Shown here: one piece after another, positions 1-6,512 of the stretch
Numbering within the stretch: position 1 is the first letter of the stretch
How the letters are laid out: the number at the start of each line of letters is the position of its first letter
Assembly (NCBI RefSeq): GCF_015277675.1
Contig: NZ_JADHEC010000004.1
Coordinates: 1 to 64,000, forward strand
Length of the DNA: 64,000 nucleotides
Source of the DNA: Flavobacterium soyangense
GTDB lineage: Bacteria > Bacteroidota > Bacteroidia > Flavobacteriales > Flavobacteriaceae
Direction: 5' to 3'
The notes under the pieces: model-generated
The model's input: only the letters and a program-made list of their open reading frames with translations
Told to the model about the DNA's origin: nothing
The model's database searches: none
Position numbers and translations under genes: made by a program

Positions 1-241
1 TGTAAATCATAAAGGTTGTGCATTGAAAGCTGTGGTTTCTTGTTCGGTCTCCCTCTTCGGGCTGGTCGTTGAACAATGTCGATAACTGGAACACGAATAC
101 GAACTGCAGCTCCCACCTGAGCTAAAAAATTTTAAGCGCCACAGACCTTGCCAACACGGCAAAAAATCACAAAATTAATAGGTTCGCTAGTAGAGCAATC
201 GAAAGCGAGCCAATCAAAGCAAAGAAAAAAATAGATACAAA
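1..241. other. Left edge without assignable gene
   Basis: No convincing coding region was found. Frame 2 is open from the window edge to a stop at 83-85, so the tail of an upstream gene is possible. In the frame starting at 39 the stretch to about 117 is rich in Asn and Thr codons and ends in a stop. A hairpin (ggttcgct with agcgagcc, one G-T pair) lies at about 181-214, and a smaller one (ttgcc/ggcaa) at about 149-164. Confidence 0.3.
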
Positions 242-275
242 TTTGTTTTTAAATTAAAAATCTTTTGTACGTTTG
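242..275 (+). promoter_or_regulatory. Bacteroidota-type promoter of the Bro-N operon
   Basis: TTTG at 242-245 and TACGTTTG at 268-275 match the Bacteroidota -33 and -7 (TAnnTTTG) elements with a 22-base spacer. Transcription would begin near 280, at the first arm of the structured leader. The match is to the consensus only. Confidence 0.45.
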
Positions 276-277
276 TC

Positions 278-415
278 GTGCAAACACAGTTAAAGGACAA
301 TTCCTTTACAAATATTTATTTAACAATAAGCGAAAGCCTCGCCACGGTGCTCTGTAGGAAACGATCAGAGAATCCAGTCCTTGACTGTGTTTGCACACCT
401 AACGTGGGGCTTTCG
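278..415 (+). ncRNA. Structured leader RNA with two interleaved helices
   Basis: Helix A pairs 278-290 with 384-396, 13 consecutive base pairs, extended imperfectly by the flanking GGAC/GTCC bases. Helix B pairs 331-338 plus 342-346 with 403-415, also 13 base pairs, with a three-base bulge at 339-341. The order A, B, A', B' makes them a pseudoknot if formed together. Between the arms a hairpin CTCTG/CAGAG is closed at about 350-370, and a competing hairpin TAAAGGA/TCCTTTA sits at 291-308. The promoter at 242-275 would start the RNA at arm A, and the Bro-N start codon follows 20 bases after arm B'. It could be a regulatory 5' UTR or a separate RNA. I do not recognise a named family. Confidence 0.5.
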
Positions 416-434
416 TGTGTAAAATATTTTCGAT

Positions 435-1094
435 ATGCAAACAGAAAATTTAACACCAATTGCGTTTCAGTTCAGCGCAACACGTCAAGACTTAAATAGT
501 ATCTTGATTGAAAATGAACCTTGGTTTGTCGCAAAAGATATTTGCGATATTTTAGAACTTGGTAATGTTACTAAAGCATTGTATGCTTTAGACGAAGACG
601 AAAAGCTAACCTTACCAATTGTAAGGGCAGGTCAAAATCGAAAAGTTAATTGCATAAGTGAAAGCGGTTTATTTGCTTTGATTATGCGAAGCAACAAACC
701 TGAAGCCAAAGCTTTTCGCAAATGGGTAACTAGTGAGGTTCTGCCAGCACTACGAAAAAATGGTTTTTATGGTAATTCCAAGAAATCAATTGATTTTATT
801 GATGCTCGTGACATTCCTTACACGCAGGTATTGTTCAATGAAACTCCCGTGAGAACCATCACGATCAAGGAAATTCCGTATTATTCCCTCAACGATTATC
901 ACGCCGCCATCAAGTCCAGAACCGAAAGCAGTCAAGCAGCCAAAAAACTCAACAAAGTACAGCCGTTAGCGGTTAAAATATGGTTGTTTGGCAACACGCA
1001 TCCTGCTTGGTTCACTACTTTACAAGGACTTCAACTTATCGCCTCGGGTTCTCGTGTGTTCCATTCGTCTAACCAATTATCTTTAGTATTATGA
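435..1094 (+). CDS. Bro-N domain protein, probable phage antirepressor
   Basis: This 219-residue protein has a Bro-N domain at about residues 10-115, seen in WFVAKDICDILEL, the DEDEKLTLP stretch, ISESGLFALIMRS and the FRKWVTSEVLPALRKNG end. Bro-N proteins of temperate phages bind DNA and often act as antirepressors. The C-terminal part (about 125-219) has an ITIKEIPYYSLNDYHAAI segment that I cannot assign. The start at 435 keeps the whole Bro-N domain and lies just after the structured leader, so its translation may depend on how that RNA folds. The stop overlaps the next start codon (ATGA at 1091), so it heads a three-gene operon. The domain call is firm; the antirepressor role is inferred. 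Confidence 0.8.
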   Translation: MQTENLTPIAFQFSATRQDLNSILIENEPWFVAKDICDILELGNVTKALYALDEDEKLTLPIVRAGQNRKVNCISESGLFALIMRSNKPEAKAFRKWVTSEVLPALRKNGFYGNSKKSIDFIDARDIPYTQVLFNETPVRTITIKEIPYYSLNDYHAAIKSRTESSQAAKKLNKVQPLAVKIWLFGNTHPAWFTTLQGLQLIASGSRVFHSSNQLSLVL

Positions 1095-1366
1095 GAGCCA
1101 CAAAATATTTCAAAAACAGTACAGATATGACTGCTTATGCAGAATTCTTTTGCAACACTCATAAAGATCGTTGGCTTATAAGAACTACACTGCGCTGCGA
1201 CCACGTTTTAAACGAAAATCGCAAAGCAATTATACTCGCCAATAAAGAAACTATGGTACAGCGGCTTATAGTTTGCAAAGTGTGTAACAAGCACGGCAAT
1301 AGTTATGAGACCGATTTAACACTAAAAGCGATAAATAATGTTGAACCTAAAAATGAAACGTTATGA
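1091..1366 (+). CDS. Small phage protein of unknown function
   Basis: This 91-residue basic protein overlaps the Bro-N gene by ATGA at 1091 and the next gene by ATGA at 1363, so the three are probably translated together. It has a lone Cys at CDHV and a CKVC pair near residue 65, which could form a small metal site, but the spacing does not match a zinc finger I know. No family is recognised. The coupled overlaps are the best evidence that it is a real gene. Confidence 0.6.
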   Translation: MRATKYFKNSTDMTAYAEFFCNTHKDRWLIRTTLRCDHVLNENRKAIILANKETMVQRLIVCKVCNKHGNSYETDLTLKAINNVEPKNETL

Positions 1367-1611
1367 TTTGGCTAGATGAAACTGGACACATAGTAATGCG
1401 CTCTAATAGTAACTATAAAAGCGCTGACGATATTGTAGATTATCAAAAAGCAATTATTCATTTGTTACAAACTCAAGACAAAGAATGTACTAATGAAAAT
1501 ACCACATACAACGCATTAGATTTGCTTGAAATGATGCTTTTTGAACCCTCACAATTAAATATTGAGAATAGTATGAACGAAAAAATAAAAGAACAATTTG
1601 TAAAACAATAA
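1363..1611 (+). CDS. Small phage protein of unknown function
   Basis: This 82-residue, mostly acidic protein is the last gene of the Bro-N operon. Its start overlaps the stop of the previous gene and a rho-independent terminator follows 13 bases after its stop. It begins with a short hydrophobic strand (MIWLDETGHIVMRS) and continues as predicted helices. It has no recognisable motif, signal peptide or membrane segment. A regulatory or early-phage role is only suggested by the company of the Bro-N gene. Confidence 0.55.
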   Translation: MIWLDETGHIVMRSNSNYKSADDIVDYQKAIIHLLQTQDKECTNENTTYNALDLLEMMLFEPSQLNIENSMNEKIKEQFVKQ

Positions 1612-1623
1612 TTAATTTGAAAG

Positions 1624-1652
1624 AAAACCGCTCAAATTGGGCGGTTTTTTTT
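1624..1652 (+). terminator. Rho-independent terminator after the Bro-N operon
   Basis: Stem AACCGC (1626-1631) pairs with GCGGTT (1641-1646), extended by two A-T pairs, and is followed by an uninterrupted run of T. Confidence 0.85.
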
Positions 1653-1683
1653 TACTTTTGAAAACAACTTAAAAAATGAAATT

Positions 1684-2145
1684 ATGAAAAGAATATTATT
1701 GCTCACGTTAGTGTTAATTACTTCGTTATTGCAGGCGCAAAAAGCAAGTTATCAAAAATTAGATTCCCTTCAATTTATTAAAAAATGTGATAAAATTATT
1801 TTAGATACTGGAAAAGACTTTAAAGTTGTAGGTCAGGATATTTCAGAGTGGAGAAAGTATATACAATATAATAATAGCAATAACGAGATACTTTATATTG
1901 TTTATAATATTAACAGTGAGGGTGCAAATGCTGATTTAGAAATCAAAGGAGTTAAGAAATGGAATATTGATAGCGTTGCGAGTAAATATTTAACCGTTTT
2001 TGACCTGTATCAAAAGGAGTTTGACTCCAAAGCTGATAAGGTCTCTATACAAAAAAACGGAATGCCTTGGGGTGCTGCCGATACTGGAGCACGATTACGT
2101 AAAACATCTCAAGAGGGACTATGGGAAATGAAAATATCTAATTAA
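1684..2145 (+). CDS. Secreted protein, probable lysogenic cargo (moron) gene
   Basis: The 153-residue product starts with a clear Sec signal peptide (MKRILLLTLVLITSLLQAQ), with cleavage expected after about residue 18. The mature part is acidic and mixed alpha/beta, with no motif I can assign. The gene stands alone between two strong terminators (1624-1652 and 2152-2181) inside the early part of the prophage. That is the usual layout of a moron, a cargo gene expressed from the lysogen and not needed for lytic growth. No lipobox Cys follows the signal, so a periplasmic or surface fate is likelier than a lipoprotein. Function unknown. Confidence 0.65.
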   Translation: MKRILLLTLVLITSLLQAQKASYQKLDSLQFIKKCDKIILDTGKDFKVVGQDISEWRKYIQYNNSNNEILYIVYNINSEGANADLEIKGVKKWNIDSVASKYLTVFDLYQKEFDSKADKVSIQKNGMPWGAADTGARLRKTSQEGLWEMKISN

Positions 2146-2151
2146 TACAGC

Positions 2152-2181
2152 AAAAGCCCAGCTAAAAACTGGGCTTTTTTT
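2152..2181 (+). terminator. Rho-independent terminator after the cargo gene
   Basis: A ten-base stem AAAAGCCCAG / CTGGGCTTTT (2152-2161 with 2169-2178) around a seven-base loop, followed by T residues. Confidence 0.9.
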
Positions 2182-2209
2182 GTAATAAAAAGTTTTATAT
2201 TTTTGTCTT

Positions 2210-2428
2210 ATGACACGTAAGGAACGCCTAACCGAAAGAAATAACCAAGTGCGAAAATTATTCTATGAGCTTCACGCCAAGAATAAGAAGTGGCGCATTG
2301 ATGCCGTTATTGATGAAGTGGCAAACAAAATGTTTCTTGCCAGCAGAACTGTTGAAGCGATCTTAAATTATGAGGGTATTTACGGAGACACTGCACCGCC
2401 CCAAAAAGTTCAATTACAATTATTTTAA
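2210..2428 (+). CDS. Small HTH-like phage protein
   Basis: This 72-residue basic protein contains a segment around residues 28-52 (VIDEVANKMFLASRTVEAIL) with the spacing of a helix-turn-helix recognition unit, as in small resolvase-like or sigma-like DNA-binding domains. A -7 like box TATTTTTG at 2198-2205 lies just upstream, so it may have its own, nearly leaderless, promoter. It converges on the MuF gene. A role as a phage regulator is inferred; the family is not recognised. Confidence 0.55.
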   Translation: MTRKERLTERNNQVRKLFYELHAKNKKWRIDAVIDEVANKMFLASRTVEAILNYEGIYGDTAPPQKVQLQLF

Positions 2429-2440
2429 ACACTTTTTAAA

Positions 2441-2468
2441 TTGTAATTAAAAAATGTTTGTATATTTG
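2441..2468 (+). promoter_or_regulatory. Bacteroidota-type promoter facing the hairpin cluster
   Basis: TTG at 2441-2443 and TATATTTG at 2461-2468 are separated by exactly 17 bases, a good match to the Bacteroidota consensus. No gene lies downstream on this strand, which points to a small RNA reading toward the 3' end of the MuF gene. Confidence 0.55.
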
Positions 2469-2475
2469 CAGTGTA

Positions 2476-2580
2476 TTACGTAAGTAATATAAGGGATGTG
2501 TTACCTTGGTAACTCGTACCGCCTGTTCATCCCCGCAAGGGGATGTCCCATTTTAAAACGTTTTGTATATCGTTTTTTCT
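2476..2580 (+). ncRNA. Hairpin cluster, candidate small RNA antisense to the MuF 3' end
   Basis: Directly after the promoter come three perfect hairpins: TATTAC/GTAATA near 2474-2489, GTTACC/GGTAAC near 2500-2513, and CATCCCC(GCAA)GGGGATG at 2528-2545. They are followed by AAAACG/CGTTTT (2555-2560 with 2571-2576) running into T residues, which can act as a terminator. There is no open frame of note on this strand. The RNA would overlap the last codons and 3' UTR of the oppositely oriented MuF gene, so it may be an antisense RNA, or simply a shared terminator region. Confidence 0.45.
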
Positions 2581-3845
2581 CTTCCTGTAAAGAAATACAG
2601 TGCCTTTATTTTCTTTGTTTTAAGCTTTTCGATTTCCTTATAAATATCTTTCGTCTCTTTTTCGAATTCAAACAAAATCATTTCAGCTCCTTGCTCTGTT
2701 GTTGCTTTTTTAGCATATTTCAGAATATTGTTATGACTGGCCGTTTTCTTTAAGTCTGCAAAAGCTCCATCTACGAGAGCATCTGAGCTACTCACTCCAG
2801 CCACTTCTTTAAGCAGTTTTATTTGATGTCCCGCTTTGGCATACACCATACTCATTGCCTCCTCCTTTAGGAATTTTACAGTTTCATTTTTATTAATTTT
2901 TGAAGCCAAAATACGTTCTTTGTCAATGGCTAAATATCCGCCATTTTCTTTATTAAAATATTTTTTTGCGTAGGTTTTACCAAGCGATTCGTATTCTTTT
3001 TTAGAAGTAATAGTTTTCATTTCGGCGTTATAACCCGCTTGCATTTCTTTAGCGAATTTTTCGGCTTCATTTCCTGCTATTGCGCTCATTGCGCTAGCAT
3101 AAGGCATTTCGCCAAACACTTTTCCGCTCAAAGCAGCATTATTTTTGAAAATGCCTTTTACTAGAATATCGGGAACTGTCTTTGTTGGCTCTTCGTCTGT
3201 TTGTTCCAATTTGCAACGACATCCCCAATCTAACGGTACGTTGTGGGTTTTCCAAAATACGTGATTGATGGGTAGAATCAAGCCATCTAATGCTTGGTGT
3301 TTTTCACGTGTCCTGGCATCGTTTACGGCGTTGTATCTTAGGTTTGGATACAAGTCTGCATCAGCTTCAAAACTTTTCCATTGTTCCACGCTATTGGCAG
3401 TTGCTACAGTGTGGTGGTATTCTGTTTTTAGCCAACGTTGGTTGTATTCTACGCTTAATTCGGTAGCTTTCTTTTTGAAATCTGACCACGATACTACTTT
3501 GCCATCTTCGGTCAATGCGCTTTCGAGTTGTGCTCTAAAACTAGTCTCTTTGAAAGCCGAAAATTTCGCAATGTCATTTTTTAAAGATTGTGCTAAATCT
3601 GCATCGTAAAACTCGGAATCACTATTGTATCCCAAATCAAATGCTTTGCCTAAATGGGTATTGTAATACTCCCAAAGAGCTTGTTTGTTTTCTTCAGAAA
3701 CATTCCTGTCATCAAACAATTGTCTAAAATAATTTTCAATAAGCCCGCTTAAAATGTCGTCCTGTTTGTCTAACTGTACAACGTTGTGTTCGTGGTCGTG
3801 GTCGCAACAATGAGAACGATACGCTAATTTAAGCAGGCTTAATGC
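2553..3845 (-). CDS. MuF head morphogenesis protein with C-terminal nuclease-like toxin domain; frame entered by -1 frameshift
   Basis: The phage Mu F-like domain is seen in RYNAVNDARTREKHQALDG and PLDWGCRCKLEQ. MuF proteins are minor head components packaged or bound near the portal. The last 130 residues carry a segment SDALVDGAFADLKKT followed by alternating helix and strand, the layout of PD-(D/E)XK type CdiA-C tRNase toxins. The only usual start codon in this frame is TTG at 3719, which would leave a 119-base gap after the portal and waste about 42 sensible codons; the frame is open without a stop back into the portal gene. At 3845-3851 the portal ends in a slippery A_AAA_AAG that enters this frame by -1. 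I therefore draw the frame from 3845. An internal TTG start (388 residues) remains possible. Confidence 0.85.
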   Translation of the reverse strand, partial: ALSLLKLAYRSHCCDHDHEHNVVQLDKQDDILSGLIENYFRQLFDDRNVSEENKQALWEYYNTHLGKAFDLGYNSDSEFYDADLAQSLKNDIAKFSAFKETSFRAQLESALTEDGKVVSWSDFKKKATELSVEYNQRWLKTEYHHTVATANSVEQWKSFEADADLYPNLRYNAVNDARTREKHQALDGLILPINHVFWKTHNVPLDWGCRCKLEQTDEEPTKTVPDILVKGIFKNNAALSGKVFGEMPYASAMSAIAGNEAEKFAKEMQAGYNAEMKTITSKKEYESLGKTYAKKYFNKENGGYLAIDKERILASKINKNETVKFLKEEAMSMVYAKAGHQIKLLKEVAGVSSSDALVDGAFADLKKTASHNNILKYAKKATTEQGAEMILFEFEKETKDIYKEIEKLKTKKIKALYFFTGREKTIYKTF

Positions 3846-5104
3846 TTTTTTGCGTTGTCGGGTTTTGTTGGTGGCGGTGTCTGACTGGATGGCATTGTCT
3901 CAATTTCAACACCATAAACCTCCTCGACATATTGCTGTTTTAAGATGTAACCGTTTGTCATTAACTGGCTATCGATTTTAATTTGCTTTTCTGGGTCTTT
4001 AGTTTTTTCAATTGTAATTTTGGCATTGTCAGGAATCGAATAACCTAGCTTACGCATCGCAGGAACTAAACGTTTATTTAGGAAAGAAAGCATTTTCTTT
4101 TTATCACTTTTAATTACCTCTTCCAAAGTGTTTTCGTGTACATTTCCTTGTGCTTTAGATGCTCCGTTTTCCGTGGTCATCGTTTGGTGCAAAATTAACT
4201 TCGAAAGCTCTTTATCTAGAGCTTGAATTTTCATATAGAAAACATTGAAAGAATCTGATTTGCTGTTTTCTTTAATATCAATTTCAGTACCTAACGGAAA
4301 TACTCCATAAGGTGCGCTTCCCATTTCCTCCAACCAACCCGCAACCTCATTTTTTACGGTTTCACTTTGACTGGCTACTTTGGCGATACGAATCGGAACA
4401 CCAAATAACTCTTCAAATTCATCCCACGAACCCCACGAATGACGTTTCAAAATGGTGTAAACGGCTGCCTTTTCTAATATCCCAATATTACTGTAAAACT
4501 TAGCATACAGTAAAATATCATCCACTTCGGAAACATCTAAACCTTTATTACCGTTGATGTCATACAATAATATTTTTTGTCCAGGAACAAGCAAGCCACG
4601 GTCAATCATTTCAACCTCTTTTATATTGCCTTTTTCAAAATCTTTAATCCATAAAAGCCCTTCGCCCTTGTAGGTGGTTTTGTGCGCTTCCTCTAAAGTA
4701 TAATCAAACCACTCTTGGTCTTCAATTAAAGCGGTCAATTTATCGTCCTTAATACCATCAATCGAAAAAATGTAATCTTCGTTGATGGTTCTCAAGGTTC
4801 TATCCTCGGTTACGGCAGTCAAATGTCCATCGAGCATAATATCGTCATAGACTTCCTGCATCGGAAAGAAGCGAGGGATTTCCGACTGATAATAAGCATA
4901 TCTTGCCGCTTGCCAATCGTTGATCTCTTTCCGCCATAATCTACGTTGACGGCGGATAACGTCCACCATTAAATTGGTTATTTTGGTAATGTCTCCAGCA
5001 TCTACATTGGATAAGCTTACTTTTTTGCCAATGGCATTTCCCGAAAGATTGACTTTGCTCACTTGCCTTTTTGCGTTTGCTATGTTTCTATTTTTTAAAC
5101 TCAT
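3839..5104 (-). CDS. Portal protein, DUF935 (Mu gp29-like) family
   Basis: This 421-residue protein matches the Mu-type portal family in its order of features: an N-terminal polar arm, the RRQRRLWRKEINDWQAARYA segment, VTEDRTLRTINEDY, and a clip/stem region with LHQTMTTENGASKAQGNVHE near residue 310. The portal is the dodecameric channel at one capsid vertex through which DNA is packaged and ejected. It lies in the leftward packaging operon two bases after the gpG-like gene. Its last codons contain the slippery sequence leading into MuF, so a fraction of the product may be extended to about 850 residues. Confidence 0.9.
   Translation of the reverse strand: MSLKNRNIANAKRQVSKVNLSGNAIGKKVSLSNVDAGDITKITNLMVDVIRRQRRLWRKEINDWQAARYAYYQSEIPRFFPMQEVYDDIMLDGHLTAVTEDRTLRTINEDYIFSIDGIKDDKLTALIEDQEWFDYTLEEAHKTTYKGEGLLWIKDFEKGNIKEVEMIDRGLLVPGQKILLYDINGNKGLDVSEVDDILLYAKFYSNIGILEKAAVYTILKRHSWGSWDEFEELFGVPIRIAKVASQSETVKNEVAGWLEEMGSAPYGVFPLGTEIDIKENSKSDSFNVFYMKIQALDKELSKLILHQTMTTENGASKAQGNVHENTLEEVIKSDKKKMLSFLNKRLVPAMRKLGYSIPDNAKITIEKTKDPEKQIKIDSQLMTNGYILKQQYVEEVYGVEIETMPSSQTPPPTKPDNAKKH
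3845..3851 (-). other. Candidate -1 ribosomal frameshift site, portal to MuF
   Basis: On the minus strand the heptamer A AAA AAG is in the correct register of the portal frame (gcA AAA AAG cat taa), two codons before the portal stop. After a -1 slip reading continues GCA TTA AGC CTG CTT and stays open through the whole MuF gene. A small hairpin (TTAAG/CTTAA, loop CCTG) begins two bases downstream. It is weak, so any stimulator may be more complex. A homopolymer sequencing error in the A6 run would mimic this. Confidence 0.6.
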
Positions 5105-5105
5105 T

Positions 5106-5603
5106 TTATCGTAGTGTTTTATCTAATTCTCTTTTTATTTTATCCGCAATTTGTCGGTTTAAATACTCTGATTTTCCAATAAATTGACGTTTCGGCATTC
5201 CGTCTAGTCCTTCATTGTGTCGTGCCGCATAAGGCTTGTAGGTTCTAAAAACTACCGTTTTACTTCCTTGGCTTACGCTGTATTTAAAGGAGTTTTTAAG
5301 TTTGTCGCCCCCTGTATTGAAACCTACTAATATGGCACGGTCTGCGTTTCGACTACCGTATCGGTTTAGGCTTCCTGCACGTCCTACACGGTTTGTTTTA
5401 TATCGGGTAATGTCGTTGCCAAAGCTGTCGGTTGTTTTTCGAGCATCCCACTTTTTGGTAGAAGTATCAGTAAAGCCCTGGTCTCTGAAATTTTTATCAA
5501 TAAACTTTTTGCCTTCCACTCCCATAACTCGCAAAGCTTTGTCGGGAATATCTTTGGAAGCTCGAATTAAAAGCCTTTGTAAATCATTGAAACTACCAGC
5601 CAT
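5106..5603 (-). CDS. Phage virion morphogenesis protein (Mu gpG-like)
   Basis: The 165-residue protein begins with a helix-rich segment (LQRLLIRASKDIPDKALRVM), then WDARKTTDS, and ends in the typical YAARHNEGLDGMPKRQFIG block. That block is the signature of phage virion morphogenesis or tail completion proteins, which have pattern HxxG...PxRxF near the C-terminus. Such proteins join or complete the head-tail interface. It overlaps the previous gene by 11 bases and precedes the portal by two. Confidence 0.8.
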   Translation of the reverse strand: MAGSFNDLQRLLIRASKDIPDKALRVMGVEGKKFIDKNFRDQGFTDTSTKKWDARKTTDSFGNDITRYKTNRVGRAGSLNRYGSRNADRAILVGFNTGGDKLKNSFKYSVSQGSKTVVFRTYKPYAARHNEGLDGMPKRQFIGKSEYLNRQIADKIKRELDKTLR

Positions 5604-6024
5604 TTTGGTAGGTTTTGCGACTTCCGAGCTTCATAAACGGCACTTCGCTGTCGGGCGTTCCGTCACCATCCGAATCAATCAATTTAGGTGGCAAATCGGG
5701 TTTTATTTTGCCAGTCGAAACCTTTTCGAGCCATAACATTGCTTCATCATATCGAAGCTTCGCAACCTCATTCAGTTGCTTGGTTCTACGGGTGTAAATT
5801 TCAAATAAGACAATCCCTTTAAGGTGTTTTAATACTGTAAGATTTCGTGCGTCTCCTGTAGCTCCAAAAACAGCCGCAGTATCAAAATACTGAAATAGAT
5901 AGCCACCCATTACATCGATACTTTCCGCAATGATTTCCTCGACAATAGAATCATCATTATTGATTATTTTATTGATGATTTCGTCTAGCCCTACGGTTTT
6001 TAATTCTGATTTTTCTAAAAACAT
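5593..6024 (-). CDS. gp36-like head-tail connector (DUF1320 type)
   Basis: The 143-residue protein has an N-terminal acidic helix (LKTVGLDEIINKIIN), a central helical hairpin with ALKHL-like packing (VLKHLKGIVLFEIY, AKLRYDEAMLWLEKVSTGKI) and an acidic DSDGDGTPDSE tail. This matches the gp36/DUF1320 connector of Mu-like phages in layout and length. These proteins sit below the portal as adaptor rings. It is the fifth gene of the leftward operon, starting two bases after the preceding stop. Confidence 0.7.
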   Translation of the reverse strand: MFLEKSELKTVGLDEIINKIINNDDSIVEEIIAESIDVMGGYLFQYFDTAAVFGATGDARNLTVLKHLKGIVLFEIYTRRTKQLNEVAKLRYDEAMLWLEKVSTGKIKPDLPPKLIDSDGDGTPDSEVPFMKLGSRKTYQNGW

Positions 6025-6026
6025 AT

Positions 6027-6512
6027 CTATGGTGTTTGAGTTTGAAAGCCTATTTTTTGTTTTGTATATTTTCCGTTGATGGGGCGATATATGAGGGTTG
6101 AAAATGAAATCTTGTAACTCATCATTTCGTCGGCTTCGTCAACGGTTTCCTCGTTGGATAAATCCAATTGTTTGAAAGTATCGCCTCTTAATCCTTGTAA
6201 TTTTTCTACAATAGAATCAATTACATCAATTTCCATTAATCCGTGTTCGGGGTCGGTAGTTCCGTTATGCTGATCCATCCATCCATCTTTACAATAAAAA
6301 GTAATATCGACTGTGGCTTTTCCTTCCTGCTTTTGTTCTACCATTGTTTGCCACGTTATCGCTTTGATTTCAATTAAAGCCGCTGTAAAATAACTAGGAT
6401 AGTTTTCCTTTGGATTAGTAAATTGTTTGCGCTGTAAATCGACCAACTCCAAGACTGGTAATTCGGCTAAAGCTTCTTTTACTTTTATAAATAGTTCTTT
6501 TCTGGGCGTCAT
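6027..6512 (-). CDS. gp37-like tail terminator or head-tail joining protein
   Basis: The 161-residue protein shows MTPRKELFIKVKEAL, a central ALIEIKAITWQTM strand pair, a VDITFYCKDGW strand and an ISFSTLIYR strand near the end. This alpha/beta layout and the position between the large terminase and the gp36-like connector fit the tail-terminator group, rings that cap the tail tube. The start overlaps the terminase stop by ATGA. Sequence identity to named families is weak by eye, so the role rests largely on gene order. Confidence 0.6.
   Translation of the reverse strand: MTPRKELFIKVKEALAELPVLELVDLQRKQFTNPKENYPSYFTAALIEIKAITWQTMVEQKQEGKATVDITFYCKDGWMDQHNGTTDPEHGLMEIDVIDSIVEKLQGLRGDTFKQLDLSNEETVDEADEMMSYKISFSTLIYRPINGKYTKQKIGFQTQTP

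Noticed and set aside
278..415. HDV-like self-cleaving ribozyme
   Set aside because: The order of pairings is similar (two interleaved helices with a hairpin inside), but helix lengths are nearly twice as long as in HDV-like folds, and no catalytic core or P1.1 could be placed.
278..499. A 73-codon open frame over the leader region on the plus strand
   Set aside because: It overlaps the pseudoknotted leader and the Bro-N start in another frame, uses a poor start, and its codons follow the helices instead of a protein pattern.
2496..2753. An 85-codon plus-strand frame
   Set aside because: It runs antisense over the MuF 3' end and is Phe/Cys/Leu-rich; it looks like a shadow of the MuF gene.
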